DNA of 64,000 nt from an uncultured Alistipes sp. (GTDB lineage: Bacteria; Bacteroidota; Bacteroidia; Bacteroidales; Rikenellaceae), in assembly GCA_937880705.1 (NCBI GenBank), contig CALGRZ010000068.1, forward strand, positions 62,001 through 126,000, in the 5' to 3' direction. The notes under the pieces were generated by a model. The model was not told the DNA's origin. It ran no database searches and saw only the letters and a program-made list of their open reading frames with translations. Shown here piece by piece: positions 1 through 10,460 of this stretch. Each line of letters starts with the position of its first letter. The stretch's first letter is position 1. Position numbers and translations under genes: made by a program.

Positions 1-256
1 GTATTTGCTCTTGTGTAAGTATTGATCGGCGAAGGTTCTTTGCGGCCAGTTCTCTGTCGCATGAGTTATACTCGGCAAGAGCCCCGATCACCTCGTCGTA
101 ACTCACCACACCACGGTCATACTCCTCCCAAAACAGGGGCATCCGTGGCAGGGCGATATACGAGAAGAATTTGATAAATTCGGGTTCGAACTTGCGTGGG
201 TCGCGCGAAAATACAACACCGCCGAGGTCAAATACTACATTCTTAATCTTTTTCAT
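1..256 (-). CDS. HAD-superfamily hydrolase, C-terminus cut by window edge
   Basis: The first 85 residues of a minus-strand gene are present and the rest lies beyond the left edge. The N-terminus reads KKIKNVVFDLGGVVFSRD, which is HAD motif I with its aspartate nucleophile in the DLGGV context typical of YihX/HAD-IA phosphatases. The following cap-like helices (WEEYDRGVVSYDEVI) also fit that group. HAD-IA enzymes usually hydrolyse small phosphorylated metabolites; the substrate cannot be told from this fragment. A TATATTTG promoter element ends only 7 bases before the ATG, so the leader must be very short. The gene is divergent from gyrB. Confidence 0.8.
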   Translation of the reverse strand, partial: MKKIKNVVFDLGGVVFSRDPRKFEPEFIKFFSYIALPRMPLFWEEYDRGVVSYDEVIGALAEYNSCDRELAAKNLRRSILTQEQI

Positions 257-263
257 AATTGTA

Positions 264-293
264 CAAATATACGCTTTTAGATCGAAAAAGCAA
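264..293 (-). promoter_or_regulatory. Bacteroidota promoter for the HAD gene
   Basis: On the minus strand TATATTTG (264-271) is preceded by TTG (291-293) with 19 bases between, matching the Bacteroidota -33/-7 pattern. The ATG follows within 8 bases. Confidence 0.6.
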
Positions 294-423
294 AAAATAG
301 GGTTATGTTTTATGCCGAGTGGTAGTAATCGGCAGATGAAACAGCCGTGTGAATTGACGAAAAAGCACGTTGCAGAATAAGACACTATTCAGCACTCCGA
401 ATAAAACGTAACTATTGAATTAA

Positions 424-2469
<2,046 letters not shown>

Positions 2470-2521
2470 ACCATGTCGGGGTTGTGCCAATGGCGCAACC
2501 CCTTTTAATAGATCCACTACC

Positions 2522-3139
2522 ATGAAAGTTACCGTTATTGGCGTTGCCGGTGGTACAGGCTCTGGCAAGTCGACACTTGTGAAGAAGCTACAGGAGGCCT
2601 TCCAGGATGCTGATGTGGCTACGCTGTGCCACGACTACTACTATAAGGCACATCCCGAGCTAACCTACGAGGAGCGCACCAAGCTCAACTATGACCATCC
2701 GGCGGCATTCGACACCGACATGCTGGTTGAGCACATACGCACGTTGAAGAGCTGTGTACCCGTCGAGCACCCCGTATACTCGTTTGTCGACCACAACCGC
2801 ACTGACGAGAAGGTGCTGGTTAAGCCCTCACGAGTTATTATCGTAGATGGCATCCTGATATTCGAGAACAAGGAGTTGCGCGATTTGATGGATATCAAGG
2901 TCTTTGTCGACACCGATGCCGATGTTCGCTTGGCACGCCGCATCTTAAGAGATGTGTGCGAGCGTGGTCGCACCATGCAATCGGTTATAGATCAATATAC
3001 CACCACGGTAAAGCCCATGCACGAAGAGTTTGTGGAGCCCTCGAAGAAACATGCCGATGTAATCATCCCCGAGGGAGGATTTAACTCGGTAGCGGTGAGC
3101 ATGTTGATTGAAAACATAAAGTCACTGATACGCGAATAG
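2522..3139 (+). CDS. udk: uridine kinase
   Basis: Phosphorylates uridine and cytidine to UMP and CMP in pyrimidine salvage. The 205-residue product begins MKVTVIGVAGGTGSGKST, a perfect P-loop at residues 9-17, followed by DYYYK and the DHPAAFDTD block that binds the nucleoside, and VDGILIF as Walker B. Length matches bacterial Udk (about 205-215). The start is the ATG directly before MKVTVIG; an upstream in-frame extension overlaps the end of gyrB and is not plausible. It sits 52 bases after gyrB and is closed by a strong hairpin terminator, so gyrB and udk may share a transcript. Confidence 0.93.
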   Translation: MKVTVIGVAGGTGSGKSTLVKKLQEAFQDADVATLCHDYYYKAHPELTYEERTKLNYDHPAAFDTDMLVEHIRTLKSCVPVEHPVYSFVDHNRTDEKVLVKPSRVIIVDGILIFENKELRDLMDIKVFVDTDADVRLARRILRDVCERGRTMQSVIDQYTTTVKPMHEEFVEPSKKHADVIIPEGGFNSVAVSMLIENIKSLIRE

Positions 3140-3160
3140 CATATCTGAACGACCAAACTT

Positions 3161-3199
3161 AAATGGGCTGCCCAACAAAAAAGTTGCGACAGCCCATTT
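3161..3199. terminator. Terminator hairpin between convergent udk and dipeptidase genes (repeat copy A)
   Basis: AAATGGGCTG (3161-3170) pairs with CAGCCCATTT (3190-3199), and an inner CAAC/GTTG helix lies in the loop. T or A runs flank it, so it can act on both strands. Its core is nearly identical to the hairpin at 29438-29480. Confidence 0.8.
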
Positions 3200-3235
3200 T
3201 TGCATCATTACCTGTATAACAAGAGCACTATACCC

Positions 3236-3961
3236 CTAAAAGTCAAGCAGCGGATATCGCTGTCGTGTTTCGTTCATGGGAAGCAGCTCCTCGAAGTGCC
3301 ACCACTCTCGTCGGTAGGGGTATAGCTCCGCTTCGAGCATCACCTCTATAAGCAGAAGACGATTGTCTGCCTGCTGACGTGTTATCAACCCCTGGCTAAC
3401 CTGCCAATCGGCATAGGCGCGATAGACGCAAAGTGTGCGGGTTGAGCCATCCGAGCTGTCGGGCGTACCCTTGACGTATGCCCTTGTGGTGAGGTTATCA
3501 AACTCTGTACCCATATCAAGAGGCACGCCACTATCATCTACAATGGTAAGGTCCACCGCCACGCCATAGTTGTGTCTACCACCCTTGCTGCCATCGGCAA
3601 CAAAACCCTCGAGAGTGGTACCTTCAACCATGCGACGCATCGTGCGCTGCACGCTGATAGGTCGGGCAGCATCGTAGATGAGCAGGTTGTATCGGGGGTA
3701 TCTTGCGTGCAGTGCCCGTTGAGCCATCACCACCTTCTGCGCAAAGGCCGCCTCGAAGTAGGCATCATCCAAATCGCCATACATATCCCTACCCACGAAG
3801 TTATCCGACGTGGAGTACTTCAGTTCAACACGAATGGTCGTGTCCAGGTCGGCGATATTTACCAGGCCATAACGCTGCATAGCCCCATCCATGCCGCTCT
3901 GTTGGGCAGATGTGTGCGTAGCAACAAACAAAAACAGGGATATTAGCAGTATACGAAGCAC
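3236..3961 (-). CDS. secreted D-Ala-D-Ala dipeptidase (VanX/DdpX family, M15D)
   Basis: Zinc dipeptidase of the VanX/DdpX family, expected to cleave D-Ala-D-Ala in the periplasm. Residues 1-19 form a Sec signal peptide ending THTSAQ with no lipobox cysteine. The active-site set is complete: Arg100 in YDAARP, His130 and Asp137 in the SKGGRHNYGVAVDL zinc motif, and Glu219 with His222 in REWWHFE. At 241 residues it is slightly longer than VanX (202) because of the leader. It lies 15 bases downstream of the LuxR-type regulator and may be the last gene of that minus-strand group. Nothing suggests a vancomycin-resistance cluster, so a role in peptidoglycan turnover or D-Ala recycling is more likely. 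Confidence 0.88.
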   Translation of the reverse strand: MLRILLISLFLFVATHTSAQQSGMDGAMQRYGLVNIADLDTTIRVELKYSTSDNFVGRDMYGDLDDAYFEAAFAQKVVMAQRALHARYPRYNLLIYDAARPISVQRTMRRMVEGTTLEGFVADGSKGGRHNYGVAVDLTIVDDSGVPLDMGTEFDNLTTRAYVKGTPDSSDGSTRTLCVYRAYADWQVSQGLITRQQADNRLLLIEVMLEAELYPYRREWWHFEELLPMNETRQRYPLLDF

Positions 3962-3976
3962 TACTTTATATAGGGG

Positions 3977-4573
3977 TTATATATCGGTCAGTGACACGAT
4001 GTTATTCAACACGGCATATATCGTAAGACGACCTATTGATCGGGTCTTAAGCTTCTCCGATATGTTGTTACGGTGAAAGATTACCGTGGCGGGTGATATG
4101 TTGAGTTGTTCGGCAATCTCCTTGTTTATGTAACCCTTCACAACAAGAGCCAACACATCCCTCTCGCGTGACGAGAGTTGTGGCTGTCCATCACGATTAA
4201 CATCGCACGGATGATGACCATGCGCGTGGCCATGGCCATGGCCCTGCTGATGTATATGCAAGATCGTGCGCACAATCTCCTGCTCGGAGGCTGTGGCATC
4301 TATGGTGCGGAAGCCTGTCTGCTGAAATGGGGATGCCTCACCCTCAGTGATGATGATGGTGCGGCGCATTATAGGCTGAAAAATCTCGGGGTGCTGGAAG
4401 GCTATCGAGGCAGAGACAAAGTGGTGGGCAACCATCTTTGGCCCTGCACCCTCATACTCCTCTATCGAACGATAGCACACAACATCAATGCCGGGTGCCA
4501 TATCCGACAGCATACCACGCAGTGCCATAGAGCAGAGCGTATTCTCCGAGATTATAGCTATCTGTGGTGACAT
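3977..4573 (-). CDS. LuxR-type regulator with His-rich linker and degenerate receiver
   Basis: A 198-residue transcription factor. Residues 133-190 form a clear LuxR/GerE helix-turn-helix (LSSRERDVLALVVKGYINKE, then a second helix with SPATVIFHRNNI). Residues 1-105 look like a response-regulator receiver fold, but I find no phospho-acceptor aspartate at the end of the third strand, so phosphorylation is doubtful. Between the two is a run with histidines at 106, 108, 112, 114, 116, 118, 120 and 121 and a cysteine at 123, which looks like a metal-binding linker. It starts 5 bases after manA and is probably cotranscribed with manA and the cysteate-synthase-like gene. Target and signal are unknown; metal or redox sensing is inference. 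Confidence 0.8.
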   Translation of the reverse strand: MSPQIAIISENTLCSMALRGMLSDMAPGIDVVCYRSIEEYEGAGPKMVAHHFVSASIAFQHPEIFQPIMRRTIIITEGEASPFQQTGFRTIDATASEQEIVRTILHIHQQGHGHGHAHGHHPCDVNRDGQPQLSSRERDVLALVVKGYINKEIAEQLNISPATVIFHRNNISEKLKTRSIGRLTIYAVLNNIVSLTDI

Positions 4574-4578
4574 CCAAG

Positions 4579-5568
4579 CTACTCGTTAGCTACATACACC
4601 TCCATAAGTCGGCCATCGCCGTGAAGCTCCACGTCGCAGACCTGCGCAGGGACAAGCACCAGCTCGCCCTCTGCAAGGCTCTCCTCCTGACCATCGGCGA
4701 TGATACGCAGCGAGCCGTTAAGACATATATATATAATAAATGTATCGAGCATTGAGCGGTCTAAAGCCTTACTCTGGGCTACATCATGCAGCTTCATCGT
4801 AAAGTATGGCGAGCGTATCACCGTAGCCTCACCACCGCTATTGAGCATATATCGCTTATGCAACAGATCGGCATCGGCTTCAAAGTCGATGGCATCGACA
4901 GCAAGCGCAGTGTGCAACTCGCGGCTCTTACCCTCGCTATCTACGCGATCCCAATCGTATATTCTGTATGTAACGTCGGATGTCTGCTGCACCTCCACCA
5001 CCTCGATACCTGCGCCGAGGGCATGCACCGTGCCGGCAGGGATAAAGAAGACATCACCGGGGTGCACCTCTACCCTGTTGAGCAGCTCCTCGAGGCGCGA
5101 CTCGGCAACTGCGGCAATATACTCCTCGCGCGTAAGCTCCAAATTCTTAAAACCGAGATATATTGCTGCCCCGGGCTTACAATCTACCACATACCAAGCC
5201 TCTGTCTTGCCAAAGCTGTTGTGACGCTCCTCCGCGAGTGCATCATCGGGGTGCACCTGCACCGACAGACGATCGTTGCAGTCCAGATACTTGACAAGCA
5301 GCGGAAACTCCAGACCATATCGCTCGAAGTTCTCCTCACCAACCAAGTCACCCATGTACACCTCGATAAGCTCCTGAAGGTTGTTACCCTTGAGCATGCC
5401 GTTGGCAACCACCGATATGTCGCCCTTGACCGACGACAGATCCCAGCTCTCGCCATAGAGCCTATCTTTAGGTAGGCGCGACACCGCCTTACCCTTCTTC
5501 TTCAAAATGGCACTGCCACCCCATATACGCTCCTTGACACGGGGCTTGAACTTAAGCGGATAGAGCAT
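4579..5568 (-). CDS. manA: mannose-6-phosphate isomerase, class I
   Basis: Interconverts fructose-6-phosphate and mannose-6-phosphate, feeding GDP-mannose and surface glycans. The product is 329 residues, in the short class I group. The zinc-binding cupin motif QVHPDD (His106) and the later PAGTVHALG are present, as is RIWGG near the N-terminus and the YRIYDWDR segment. A second, C-terminal cupin-like half is present but less conserved. It lies 11 bases after the cysteate-synthase-like gene and 5 bases before the LuxR gene, so the three are probably one transcript. The substrate assignment is by family; related enzymes can also isomerise other sugar phosphates. Confidence 0.9.
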   Translation of the reverse strand: MLYPLKFKPRVKERIWGGSAILKKKGKAVSRLPKDRLYGESWDLSSVKGDISVVANGMLKGNNLQELIEVYMGDLVGEENFERYGLEFPLLVKYLDCNDRLSVQVHPDDALAEERHNSFGKTEAWYVVDCKPGAAIYLGFKNLELTREEYIAAVAESRLEELLNRVEVHPGDVFFIPAGTVHALGAGIEVVEVQQTSDVTYRIYDWDRVDSEGKSRELHTALAVDAIDFEADADLLHKRYMLNSGGEATVIRSPYFTMKLHDVAQSKALDRSMLDTFIIYICLNGSLRIIADGQEESLAEGELVLVPAQVCDVELHGDGRLMEVYVANE

Positions 5569-5579
5569 AGCTATATCGT

Positions 5580-6869
5580 TTAAAAGAGTGTTTCAACGAA
5601 ACTTACCACCTCGTCAACATCGGGCGTGAGCGAGAATACCTTTGAGGGCTTGAGATACCACATCTCACGACCCCTCTTCACAGCCTCTTCGCCGGCACCC
5701 GTGACATTGAGCATAATACATGCATCCTTATCGATATTTCCCGACTCGACCATCTTGATAAGAGAGGCAAGGGCGACGCCCGGTGCGGGATAGATATCTA
5801 TGCCCTCCAACTCCTTGAAGAGCTTGCAAGCACGACGCGACTGTGCGTTTGTAGCCACCATAATGTCGCCACCCGTAGCCTTAAGAGCATCGTACAGACC
5901 GCCCGCAATGCCGTAAGGGGGCTTGCGATTAGAGAGCACCTTGGCATCAATAAGCTCGGCATCGCGACGCGCCTTCTTGGTATCGTAGGGCAGCATCTCG
6001 CGCGAGTCGGCACGCCATGCATCGTACATAGGCACAAAGGGGGCGTTCTGCGACACGATCAGCTTTGCAATATTGCTACCAAAGCGACCATCCTCCACAA
6101 GGCGCATATTGGCCTCCCATGCAGCAATGGCACCGGTACCGCTACCGACAGCCTGGAAATAGTAGTCTGGGATACGGCCAATGGTGGTAGCAGCCGAGAG
6201 CATCGTGGTAGACATACCATCACGTCGAGCGATATTCTTGGCACCACCCTCGGCATAGAACTTCGACGACTTAAGCGCGATGTTCGAGAGGTTGATGGCA
6301 TCGAAGTAGTCGCCACCCTTGTCGCACGCGATGAGCTTCACGCAGTCGTTCAGAGGCTCTGTAAACCAGAGTGCCGAGAGGTTGTCGTGGGGTACGGCAA
6401 GCAACAACTTGATGTTGTTATCCGAGCAAACCTTGGCAAATGCACGAGCGGTATTACCGGCCGATGCTACTACAAGTACACGCTCCTCAACCTCTTCTAT
6501 ACGGGCACACACGCTGTATGCCTCGGTCTCCTTAAACGAGCAGGTCGTCATGCGCACGCCACGCTCGGGGCAGTAACCACTGATGGTAATCCAGAGATTA
6601 GACAGGCCGAGATGCTTGGCCAGAGCCTCGCTACGGTATGTCACAGGGGCTGACGACCCCTTCAGCATACGCTTGATGGGCAACCAATCACAATACTTAT
6701 ATAGGCCATAGTCATCGCTCTTAACCTCTATCTGTTTTGTCTGGTAGTCGGCACGCACCAGTGATGGGCTCTTGCACTCGGCATCGTCGAGGATCCAACC
6801 CTCATCGGCAAACTCGCGTGAGGTGGCAACACACTTTAATGTGTACTTGGTAGGTTTGAAGTTTTCCAT
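5580..6869 (-). CDS. cysteate synthase-like PLP enzyme (threonine synthase fold)
   Basis: Fold type II PLP enzyme of 429 residues. It does not resemble the usual Bacteroidota ThrC N-terminus. Instead it carries the features I associate with cysteate synthase: DWLPI near 61, SSAPVTYRSEALAKHLGL at 72-89, GYCPE, and TCSFKETEA with the likely PLP lysine at 113, then VASAGNTARAFA. Cysteate synthase converts O-phosphoserine and sulfite to cysteate. In Alistipes cysteate starts capnine-type sulfonolipids, which is a reasonable role here but is inference. It is the first gene of a group with manA and the LuxR regulator. The alternative is a divergent threonine synthase. Confidence 0.72.
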   Translation of the reverse strand: MENFKPTKYTLKCVATSREFADEGWILDDAECKSPSLVRADYQTKQIEVKSDDYGLYKYCDWLPIKRMLKGSSAPVTYRSEALAKHLGLSNLWITISGYCPERGVRMTTCSFKETEAYSVCARIEEVEERVLVVASAGNTARAFAKVCSDNNIKLLLAVPHDNLSALWFTEPLNDCVKLIACDKGGDYFDAINLSNIALKSSKFYAEGGAKNIARRDGMSTTMLSAATTIGRIPDYYFQAVGSGTGAIAAWEANMRLVEDGRFGSNIAKLIVSQNAPFVPMYDAWRADSREMLPYDTKKARRDAELIDAKVLSNRKPPYGIAGGLYDALKATGGDIMVATNAQSRRACKLFKELEGIDIYPAPGVALASLIKMVESGNIDKDACIMLNVTGAGEEAVKRGREMWYLKPSKVFSLTPDVDEVVSFVETLF

Positions 6870-6907
6870 ATATTTGGTTCGGATTTTTCCGTTTTATAAT
6901 TATTAGC

Positions 6908-6915
6908 GCAAATGT
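6908..6915 (-). promoter_or_regulatory. -7 box for the cysteate synthase-manA-luxR group
   Basis: TACATTTG on the minus strand, 38 bases before the ATG. No clear -33 TTG was found. The 188-base divergent gap otherwise holds only AT-rich sequence and the opposing promoter. Confidence 0.45.
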
Positions 6916-6985
6916 ACTCATTTTTTATCGATACCGAATAAGTATTCATACTTATTACTCTATAAAAAAGCGCGCATATCGAACA

Positions 6986-7010
6986 TTTTGTGAAAATATT
7001 TATATCTTTG
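6986..7010 (+). promoter_or_regulatory. Promoter of the DUF4836-ABC-uup operon
   Basis: TTTTG (6986-6990) and TATCTTTG (7003-7010). The -7 box is a perfect match; the spacing of 12 bases is shorter than usual, so the true -33 contact may differ. The first gene starts 47 bases later. Confidence 0.55.
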
Positions 7011-7057
7011 TATGTTGGATAGTTCTGATAATACAAAAATAAAAACATAGACTACTT

Positions 7058-8635
7058 ATGAAAAAGTTTATCTTTGCACTGCTCTCTATCGCAGTTATCT
7101 CCTTGGGAGCCTACCTCGTACTGGAGGGATGCAAAAGGCCCGACCGCGAACCCCTTAAGGCCGACTTCGTATTTATGTTGGATGGCAAGCAGCTTGCCGA
7201 CAAGAGTGGTATTTTGGCGCAGTTTGGCGAGCAGCAGCGCGCTATGATCGGCTCGATGGCCGCCGCCAAGGTGGAGGAGAGCGACGATGCCGAGTATCTG
7301 AAGAGTGCTATCGCAGATCTCAACAACACCGGTATCACCTTCGACAGCCCCTTCTATGGCTACATCAACTTCGACCCCCAAAGCGAGGAGGTGGAGTTTG
7401 TCGCTTTTGCCGAAATTCACGACATTAAGAGTGTCGACAAATTGGCAAAGATACTCTGCTCGATCAGCAACAAAGAGCAGGGCACAAACTATGAGCTGAC
7501 GACCAATGGCAACATTAGAACTATCGCCAACCTCGGAGAGAACGTCATGCTTGGTTACAACAACCAACACATTGTTTTAGCATCGGTTATGAACGGCGAT
7601 CTCAACGCTTCGTTTAACAGCGCAATGGCACTGCCCTACGCCGATCTTGATCAGTTTGCGGAGCGTGACTTTGCACTTGCCATCGACTGCAACAGCATGA
7701 TTGATTTAGCAATATTCAACGCCAAGGCCAGCGGTCTTACCGACCAGATAGCACAGCTCGAAAAGAGTCGCAACAGCCTCGGCGAGGAGGCCTCTGCTAC
7801 CCTCGGCATCACATTCGATAAAGGACGTGCCACGATGGACGTAGAGCTTGCGGATGTCAACATGGAGGAGTACACATGGATAAAGAGCTGCTCGAACAAC
7901 AACATCGACTATCTGCCGCAGGATGTCATTGCCGTGCTCAACACCAACCTCGATGGCGAGAAGTTCATGGCGTTGATCAACGACTACCTTAACACCATAG
8001 ACATCGAGGCGATGACGGGTGTCAACCGCAACGAGTTCAACACCTACATGGCTATTGCCGAGGGTGCCATCAGCTCAATCAATGGTGACGTCACCATCTC
8101 GCTCAACGAGATTAACGGCGTAGACCCCTACGCCACGCCCCATATCGAGGCTGTCGTGATGGCCGAGGTGAAGGACGACTACATTATATCTAATGTAGCG
8201 GCATTTGGTGCCGGCATGCTAACTTCGGTTGAGCCCAACAGCTACTATGTAAACATAGCTCCCGACATGGGCATATTCCTCGGTCAGCAGGCCGACATGT
8301 TCTACACGGGCCTTAACTTCACGCCCGGTGCGACCGAGCCCACGGCTGCCAAATCACGCTGGATGAGCGACGTAGAGGATAGCGCAGCATACATGGTAGT
8401 CGACATAGCCTCGGCACTGCACAGCAGCTATATTAGCATGTGGTACAAGATGTTGGCCACAGAGTTTACTCCCGAGGCAGCGGCATTGATCAACTCGATG
8501 AGCTATATCTATGCAATGAATAGCGACCTTTACCACGGTGAGTTGGCCATTGTATTTGATAGTGATAACACCAATGCCCTTAAGCACATTGTAGATACGT
8601 TGCTTCCCGGTGGCATCTTCAGCCTTTTGCAGTAG
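7058..8635 (+). CDS. DUF4836-like lipoprotein
   Basis: A 525-residue exported protein. The N-terminus is a signal sequence (KKFIFALLSIAVISLGAYLV) followed by LEGC, a weak lipobox, so it is probably a lipoprotein. The body resembles DUF4836 proteins of Bacteroidota, with repeated segments describing a parameter-like layout (VFMLDGKQL, YGYINFDP, YLPQDVIAVLN). Function of the family is unknown. It is the first gene of a five-gene operon: its TAG stop shares its last base with the GTG start of the ABC ATPase, so it is translationally coupled to an ABC exporter-like pair. That context suggests an envelope lipoprotein or transport accessory role. The family name is given with moderate confidence. 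Confidence 0.62.
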   Translation: MKKFIFALLSIAVISLGAYLVLEGCKRPDREPLKADFVFMLDGKQLADKSGILAQFGEQQRAMIGSMAAAKVEESDDAEYLKSAIADLNNTGITFDSPFYGYINFDPQSEEVEFVAFAEIHDIKSVDKLAKILCSISNKEQGTNYELTTNGNIRTIANLGENVMLGYNNQHIVLASVMNGDLNASFNSAMALPYADLDQFAERDFALAIDCNSMIDLAIFNAKASGLTDQIAQLEKSRNSLGEEASATLGITFDKGRATMDVELADVNMEEYTWIKSCSNNNIDYLPQDVIAVLNTNLDGEKFMALINDYLNTIDIEAMTGVNRNEFNTYMAIAEGAISSINGDVTISLNEINGVDPYATPHIEAVVMAEVKDDYIISNVAAFGAGMLTSVEPNSYYVNIAPDMGIFLGQQADMFYTGLNFTPGATEPTAAKSRWMSDVEDSAAYMVVDIASALHSSYISMWYKMLATEFTPEAAALINSMSYIYAMNSDLYHGELAIVFDSDNTNALKHIVDTLLPGGIFSLLQ

Positions 8636-9279
8636 TGAAGAGTATCAGACTAAAGGGCGTAGTGCCCAAGATTTTCGCCGAGCGAGGTGATCTGCACTCC
8701 GATGTGTGGCTCAATGACGTATGCTTCGAGCGAGGAGAGAGCTACCTCATCGAGGCCGAGTCGGGCACAGGAAAGTCATCGTTGTGCAGCTACCTTTACG
8801 GCATGCGAGGCGACTACCAGGGCTCGATATCGTTCGACGAGTGCGACATCTCCACGCTTACAACAAACGAGTGGAGCAAGGTGCGTCAGAGCTCGTTGAG
8901 CATCCTGTTTCAGGATCTGCGCCTCTTTAGCGAGCTAACAGCACTGGAGAATGTCGAGATTAAGAGTCGCATAGGCTCAATGCAGAGCCTCTCGACCATC
9001 AAGCGTTGGTTCGAGCAGATGGGTATCGCCGATAAGCTAAACTCGCGTATCGACAAGATGTCTTATGGCCAGCAGCAGCGCGTGGCACTAATTCGCGCAC
9101 TCTGCCAGCCCATCGACTTCCTGCTTCTCGACGAGCCAATATCACACCTCGACGACCGCAATAGCGACATCATGCGCGATATCATCCTTGAGGAGACACA
9201 TCGTCAGGGCGCGGCGATCATAGCTACGTCTATCGGCAAGCACATGGATATTAATTACGACAAGTGTCTGAAACTATGA
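8635..9279 (+). CDS. ABC transporter ATPase (LolD/MacB-like)
   Basis: A 214-residue stand-alone nucleotide-binding protein. It has a Walker A (ESGTGKSS, 42-49), a Q-loop (LFQDLRLF), a slightly unusual signature MSYGQQQRVALIRA in place of LSGGQ, Walker B (LLLDEP) and the D-loop SHLDD. The start is a GTG that overlaps the preceding stop by one base. It overlaps the permease gene in the ATGA arrangement, so the two form one transporter of the LolD/FtsX type, which uses ATP to move lipoproteins, peptides or small molecules out of the inner membrane by mechanotransmission. Substrate unknown; the linked lipoprotein upstream is a candidate partner. Confidence 0.88.
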   Translation: MKSIRLKGVVPKIFAERGDLHSDVWLNDVCFERGESYLIEAESGTGKSSLCSYLYGMRGDYQGSISFDECDISTLTTNEWSKVRQSSLSILFQDLRLFSELTALENVEIKSRIGSMQSLSTIKRWFEQMGIADKLNSRIDKMSYGQQQRVALIRALCQPIDFLLLDEPISHLDDRNSDIMRDIILEETHRQGAAIIATSIGKHMDINYDKCLKL

Positions 9280-10460
9280 AGCTAATCTGGAAACTACTAA
9301 AGCAAAATATAAGTATCACAGAGCTGGCTGTTTTCTTTGTAACCAACCTAATAGGCGTGGTTATCATCCTTTGTGGCGTTCAGGCCTACTCAGACGTAAA
9401 GCCGATGCTCAGTGGCGAGAAATCGCTGATAGGCAACGACTATATGATAATCAGCAAGCCCGTTAAGCGCGTTGGGATCAATGCCACGAAGTTTGATGCC
9501 GACGAGATCGAGGCCATTGCCAACACGGAGTTTGTGGAGAGTCTCGGCGAGTTCTCATCATCACAATACGAGGTATATGGAAGTGTGATGTTCAGTGGCC
9601 GCAAGCTCTCAACGATGATGTTCTTTGAGGCTGTGCCCGACGAGTTTATAGATGTTGAGACCGAAGCGTGGGCTTTCGACTCCGCCAAGCGAGAAATTCC
9701 TATAATTATCCCGCGCAACTACCTAAACCTCTATAACTTCGGCTTTAGCAACACACAGGGACTGCCACAGATCACCGAGTCGCTTATCAAGAGCGTTGAG
9801 CTTGGCGTGAGGCTTACCGGCAATGGTCATCGCGAGGAGTATAGTGGCCGCGTTGTCGGCTTCTCCGACAGACTCAATACGATACTTGTTCCGATGGACT
9901 TTATGCAGTGGGCCAACGAGAGGTTTGCCGGCACTACCGAGCGCGAGGTGTCGCGCCTGATATTGGAGGTTGCCAACCCGGGCGACCCCAAGGTGGTCGA
10001 GTATCTGACCGAAAACGGATATGTCAGCGAAGAGAGACCAGCAGAGAGTAGCAAGGCTCTGTTCCTACTTAAAGTCGCGGTTGCGGTAGTTGTTATAATC
10101 GGCCTTATATTCAGCGTATTGTCTATCGTTATTCTCACGTTGAGCATATATCTCATCATCCAGAAGAACATCGACAAGTTGGAGAATCTCAACCTTATTG
10201 GCTACACCCCACACCAGATAGCCCGCCCCTACAACATGATTGTTCTGGTGATGAATTTGGCGATATTGGCCCTTGGCATCATCGCAACAGCAGTAATTCA
10301 GAGTCTATACTCGGACTATCTCGCCTCGTTGGCTGATACAGAGCTACACACTACCCTATGGCCTGCCATAGTTAGCGGCACTACTATATGCGTAGCAGTG
10401 ACACTCTTCAACCTATACATCATTCAGCACAAAATCGCCTACATAGCTCGTAAACAATGA
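9276..10460 (+). CDS. FtsX-like ABC transporter permease
   Basis: About 394 residues. One membrane helix near residues 15-38 is followed by a large periplasmic domain of about 220 residues, then three C-terminal helices (roughly 270-305, 320-345 and 360-385). This is the four-helix MacB/LolC/FtsX topology. The ATG overlaps the ATPase stop as ATGA; an in-frame GTG four codons upstream is less likely. It overlaps the acetyltransferase start by four bases at the other end. The periplasmic domain is acidic and not recognisable as a specific subfamily. It forms an exporter or lipoprotein-release type complex with the preceding ATPase. Confidence 0.83.
   Translation: MKLIWKLLKQNISITELAVFFVTNLIGVVIILCGVQAYSDVKPMLSGEKSLIGNDYMIISKPVKRVGINATKFDADEIEAIANTEFVESLGEFSSSQYEVYGSVMFSGRKLSTMMFFEAVPDEFIDVETEAWAFDSAKREIPIIIPRNYLNLYNFGFSNTQGLPQITESLIKSVELGVRLTGNGHREEYSGRVVGFSDRLNTILVPMDFMQWANERFAGTTEREVSRLILEVANPGDPKVVEYLTENGYVSEERPAESSKALFLLKVAVAVVVIIGLIFSVLSIVILTLSIYLIIQKNIDKLENLNLIGYTPHQIARPYNMIVLVMNLAILALGIIATAVIQSLYSDYLASLADTELHTTLWPAIVSGTTICVAVTLFNLYIIQHKIAYIARKQ

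Noticed and set aside
171..380. Small plus-strand frame left of gyrB
   Set aside because: It begins within the HAD gene on the other strand and crosses both divergent promoters; no protein-like features.
3236..3961. VanX-like gene as part of a vancomycin-resistance cluster
   Set aside because: No VanH, VanA/B ligase or VanRS genes are near; chromosomal DdpX-type dipeptidases are common outside resistance clusters.
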